From assembly GCA_021160185.1 (NCBI GenBank), contig JAGHDA010000010.1:1-8699 (forward strand): DNA of 8,699 nt, given 5' to 3'. The DNA is from Verrucomicrobiota bacterium (GTDB taxonomy: Bacteria; Verrucomicrobiota; Verrucomicrobiia; Limisphaerales; CAZBKV01). Positions 7,228-8,699 of this stretch are shown piece after piece (within the stretch, counting starts at the first letter, position 1; every line of letters begins with the position of its first letter). The notes beneath the pieces are model-generated. The model was given only the letters and a program-made list of their open reading frames with translations, had not been told where the DNA came from and made no database searches. Position numbers and translations under genes: made by a program.

Positions 7228-7264
7228 CAAATCGTCGGGATGTTCCGGGAAGAGATCGCCCGGC

Positions 7265-8122
7265 TCAATTTTCAGGGTCGTCCGCCCACACCACCCATGG
7301 CGCCTTCTCACTTGTGTGACTTGGAGCGCGATTCGCGGCGCCGAGGTAGATGAAACGTTTTGCCATAGTCGCAGGAAGCAGAATTTCTGTCAGGCTGTTG
7401 AGAGCTGTCAAGAAGCCGCTTGCCCGGCCTGTAATCCGACTGGCTCCGCGTAAGACTACGGTGTCGAATCCATAAAATGTCATTAGTTCCTCAAATCCTT
7501 TGGCGGTCACCGTATGGATGTGTCCCACAACATGATCGCCTCTTCTTCGGTAGAAGGGATGGACTCCGCACATAACGTATTTGGAGACTTCCACATCGCG
7601 CGGCTGATAACCCAAAAGGAGCGAGAGCCGATTGTGCCAAGCGGCCAGGTTCGGCAGGGAAATGCACGCCCATCCGCCGGGTTTGAGAACCCGGTGGATC
7701 TCTCTAAGAATCGAATCGAAATGGGGAAAGTAGTCTAGCACGCCAAATGAAGTGACCAGGTCAAAAAAATTGTCTTCAAAAGGAAGACGGGATCCGGCAA
7801 GGTCCAGTTGTTGAGCGCGGATGCCCCGTTTTTCTGCCGCGCGCACAGCTTTGGCGTCCAAATCGATTCCGTATGCCTCTTGCGCCCCAAGGTATTCGCC
7901 AAGGAAACCGGCGATTCCCCCGAATCCGCACCCCAGGTCAATAAGGCGTGTAATGGCGCGGTCTCTGAGAGGCGCCAAGGCGCCTGCAATAGCAGGCAGG
8001 ATATGTGACGAATAGCTTCGCTCTCGATCTTCTTTCGTAATCCACTTTCGTTCAAGAGCCGTTAAGCCCCGGGCGTCATTCGGAGAACGCTGCTCAGGTT
8101 GCTTATGCTGATTTCTGTTCAT
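7265..8122 (-). CDS. Class I SAM-dependent methyltransferase
   Basis: The protein has 285 residues and transfers a methyl group from S-adenosylmethionine; it is of the Methyltransf_11 type. Motif I is LIDLGCGFGGI (60-70), the SAM-binding glycine loop. The acidic residue that binds the ribose is D87 in YGIDLDA. Motif II is LPFEDNFFDLVTSFGVLDYF (113-132), and motif III is RVLKPGGWACISLPN (144-158). About 60 residues before the core are polar and perhaps disordered in the first 20. The C-terminal part after about 160 presumably covers the acceptor pocket and is not recognised. Context with two glycosyltransferases suggests methylation of a sugar or lipid-linked glycan, but small-molecule substrates cannot be excluded. 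ATG 8122 is the most upstream possible start, because an in-frame TAA lies two codons before it. No clear ribosome binding site is visible, so the start is uncertain. It appears to be the first gene of a two-gene unit. Confidence 0.88.
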   Translation of the reverse strand: MNRNQHKQPEQRSPNDARGLTALERKWITKEDRERSYSSHILPAIAGALAPLRDRAITRLIDLGCGFGGIAGFLGEYLGAQEAYGIDLDAKAVRAAEKRGIRAQQLDLAGSRLPFEDNFFDLVTSFGVLDYFPHFDSILREIHRVLKPGGWACISLPNLAAWHNRLSLLLGYQPRDVEVSKYVMCGVHPFYRRRGDHVVGHIHTVTAKGFEELMTFYGFDTVVLRGASRITGRASGFLTALNSLTEILLPATMAKRFIYLGAANRAPSHTSEKAPWVVWADDPEN

Positions 8123-8162
8123 AACTTAGGCGTCCAATCCACAGATTGCTTCGATCGGGAAG

Positions 8163-8190
8163 AGAATAATTGGAGCTCGTTGAAAGTCAA
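8163..8190 (-). promoter_or_regulatory. Candidate sigma70-type promoter for the methyltransferase-glycosyltransferase unit
   Basis: On the minus strand, TTGACT (8190-8185) is followed by 16 bases and TATTCT (8168-8163). The -35 matches five of six consensus bases and the -10 four of six. The AT-rich patch stands out in a GC-rich surrounding. Transcription would start near 8156, leaving a leader of about 35 bases before ATG 8122. Confidence 0.4.
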
Positions 8191-8192
8191 CG
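8178..8192. promoter_or_regulatory. 15-base palindrome overlapping the candidate -35 box
   Basis: CGTTGA at 8178-8183 and TCAACG at 8187-8192 form a perfect six-base inverted repeat around AAG. It covers the candidate -35 element of the methyltransferase promoter, a common place for a repressor site. Short palindromes occur by chance, so the operator idea is inference. Confidence 0.3.
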
Positions 8193-8237
8193 TAAAGGCG
8201 CGGAGGGGGTTGAGACAAGCCGGATCTGCTTCCCTGC

Positions 8238-8243
8238 TTGACA
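8238..8243 (+). promoter_or_regulatory. Isolated TTGACA -35-like hexamer upstream of the HAD gene
   Basis: A perfect TTGACA lies about 90 bases before the HAD start. No acceptable -10 hexamer was found 15 to 19 bases downstream. It may be part of the promoter for the HAD gene or a chance match. Confidence 0.2.
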
Positions 8244-8328
8244 AACAAACGCGCGAGCGGGTCGGAAACTGATTTTTTCTTCCGTTTCGGGAGGAGAGTT
8301 GCCTTCGGGGCGGGTTCGGCGTACCCAC

Positions 8329-8699
8329 ATGGCCATGGAAGGATCGGAGAAGTGGGGCGCGGTGTTCGATTGGGACGGGGTGATCGTCGATTCCTCGCGG
8401 CTGCATGAGGAGGCCTGGGAAGCGCTCGCCGCCGAGGAAAGGCGGCCGTTGCCGCCCGGCTTTTTCCTTCGCAGCTTCGGCATGAAGAACGAGCAGGTGA
8501 TCGAGCAGTTGCTCGGCTGGACCGCCGATCCGAAGGAGCTGGAGCGGCTTTCCCTGCGGAAGGAGGAATTGTTCCGCGCGTTGGTTCGGGAGCGGGGCGC
8601 GCGTCTCTTGCCGGGAGCGCGCCAGTTGCTGGAAGCCCTGGCCGCGGCGGGGATTCCCCGCGCGGTGGGCTCTTCCACTCCGCGCAAAAATATCGAGGC
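8329..8699 (+). CDS. HAD-superfamily hydrolase, beta-phosphoglucomutase/phosphatase-like (N-terminal part)
   Basis: The right edge cuts the gene after 123 full codons, with no stop reached. The product is a cytoplasmic HAD phosphatase or phosphomutase, probably acting on sugar phosphates. HAD motif I is FDWDGVIVDS, with nucleophile D14 and general acid/base D16. A helical cap domain follows (about 20-90), including FGMKNEQVIEQLLGW. Motif II is in AVGSSTPRKNIEA (about 111-123), with the conserved Ser/Thr. LLPGARQLLEAL just before it is typical of the PGMB/Gph-like subfamily. Motifs III and IV lie beyond the window, so exact activity is open. ATG 8329 and ATG 8335 are in the same frame, and both place motif I near the N-terminus. 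A TTG at 8299 is also in frame and sits four bases after GGGAGG, so translation could begin there with ten extra residues. The gene is divergent from the methyltransferase. Confidence 0.85.
   Translation, partial: MAMEGSEKWGAVFDWDGVIVDSSRLHEEAWEALAAEERRPLPPGFFLRSFGMKNEQVIEQLLGWTADPKELERLSLRKEELFRALVRERGARLLPGARQLLEALAAAGIPRAVGSSTPRKNIE

Noticed and set aside
6312..7453. Two plus-strand open frames of 206 codons each (6312-6932 and 6833-7453)
   Set aside because: They are antisense to the second glycosyltransferase and the end of the methyltransferase gene, both of which have intact diagnostic motifs.
1..8699. CRISPR array, tRNA or rRNA gene, insertion sequence, toxin-antitoxin or defence system
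   Set aside because: No regularly spaced repeats, cloverleaf or rRNA segments, transposase motifs or defence-type domains were seen. All larger real frames are explained by envelope, glycan or metabolic proteins.

Overview
The window looks like a chromosomal piece of a GC-rich Verrucomicrobiota bacterium, or a related member of the PVC group. The lineage call is inference from protein style. A large secreted protein ends in a 'FFRLRQP'-type C-terminus, a Tat-exported Gfo/Idh/MocA oxidoreductase carries the N-terminal and C-terminal signatures common in those phyla, and a HAD phosphatase has an 'FDWDGVIVDS' motif. No rRNA, tRNA, CRISPR array, transposase or attachment site was seen.

Layout, left to right. 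(1) Positions 1-173 are a leader with a weak candidate promoter and a clear ribosome binding site. (2) 174-2996 (+) encodes a 940-residue secreted modular protein. Two copies of an Asp/Asn-rich domain flank an Ig-like / PA14-like / Ig-like core, and a strong intrinsic terminator follows at 3040-3075. (3) 3192-4562 (-) is a Tat-exported Gfo/Idh/MocA oxidoreductase, convergent with gene 1. (4) 4696-5877 (+) is a GT4-type glycosyltransferase divergent from the oxidoreductase. (5) 5936-7195 (-) is a second, different GT4-type glycosyltransferase convergent with the first, and 7265-8122 (-) is a class I SAM-dependent methyltransferase lying upstream of it in the same direction. (6) 8329 to the right edge (+) is the N-terminal part of a HAD-superfamily sugar-phosphate phosphatase/mutase-like protein, divergent from the methyltransferase.

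How they may work together. The two glycosyltransferases and the methyltransferase look like a small glycan-building set that could assemble and decorate a surface polysaccharide or lipid-linked glycan. No Wzx/Wzy, polymerase, initiating transferase or nucleotide-sugar synthesis gene is visible, so the set is either incomplete here or scattered. The methyltransferase and second glycosyltransferase probably form one transcription unit, and sampled lines suggest lower GC than the flanking genes, compatible with separate acquisition. The secreted modular protein and the Tat-exported oxidoreductase are likely independent envelope genes.

I found no convincing new defence, mobile or regulatory system. 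The most unusual element is the large secreted protein with its widely separated duplicated domain, whose core is under visible purifying selection. Coding density is high, and no gene-free stretch exceeds about 210 bases.
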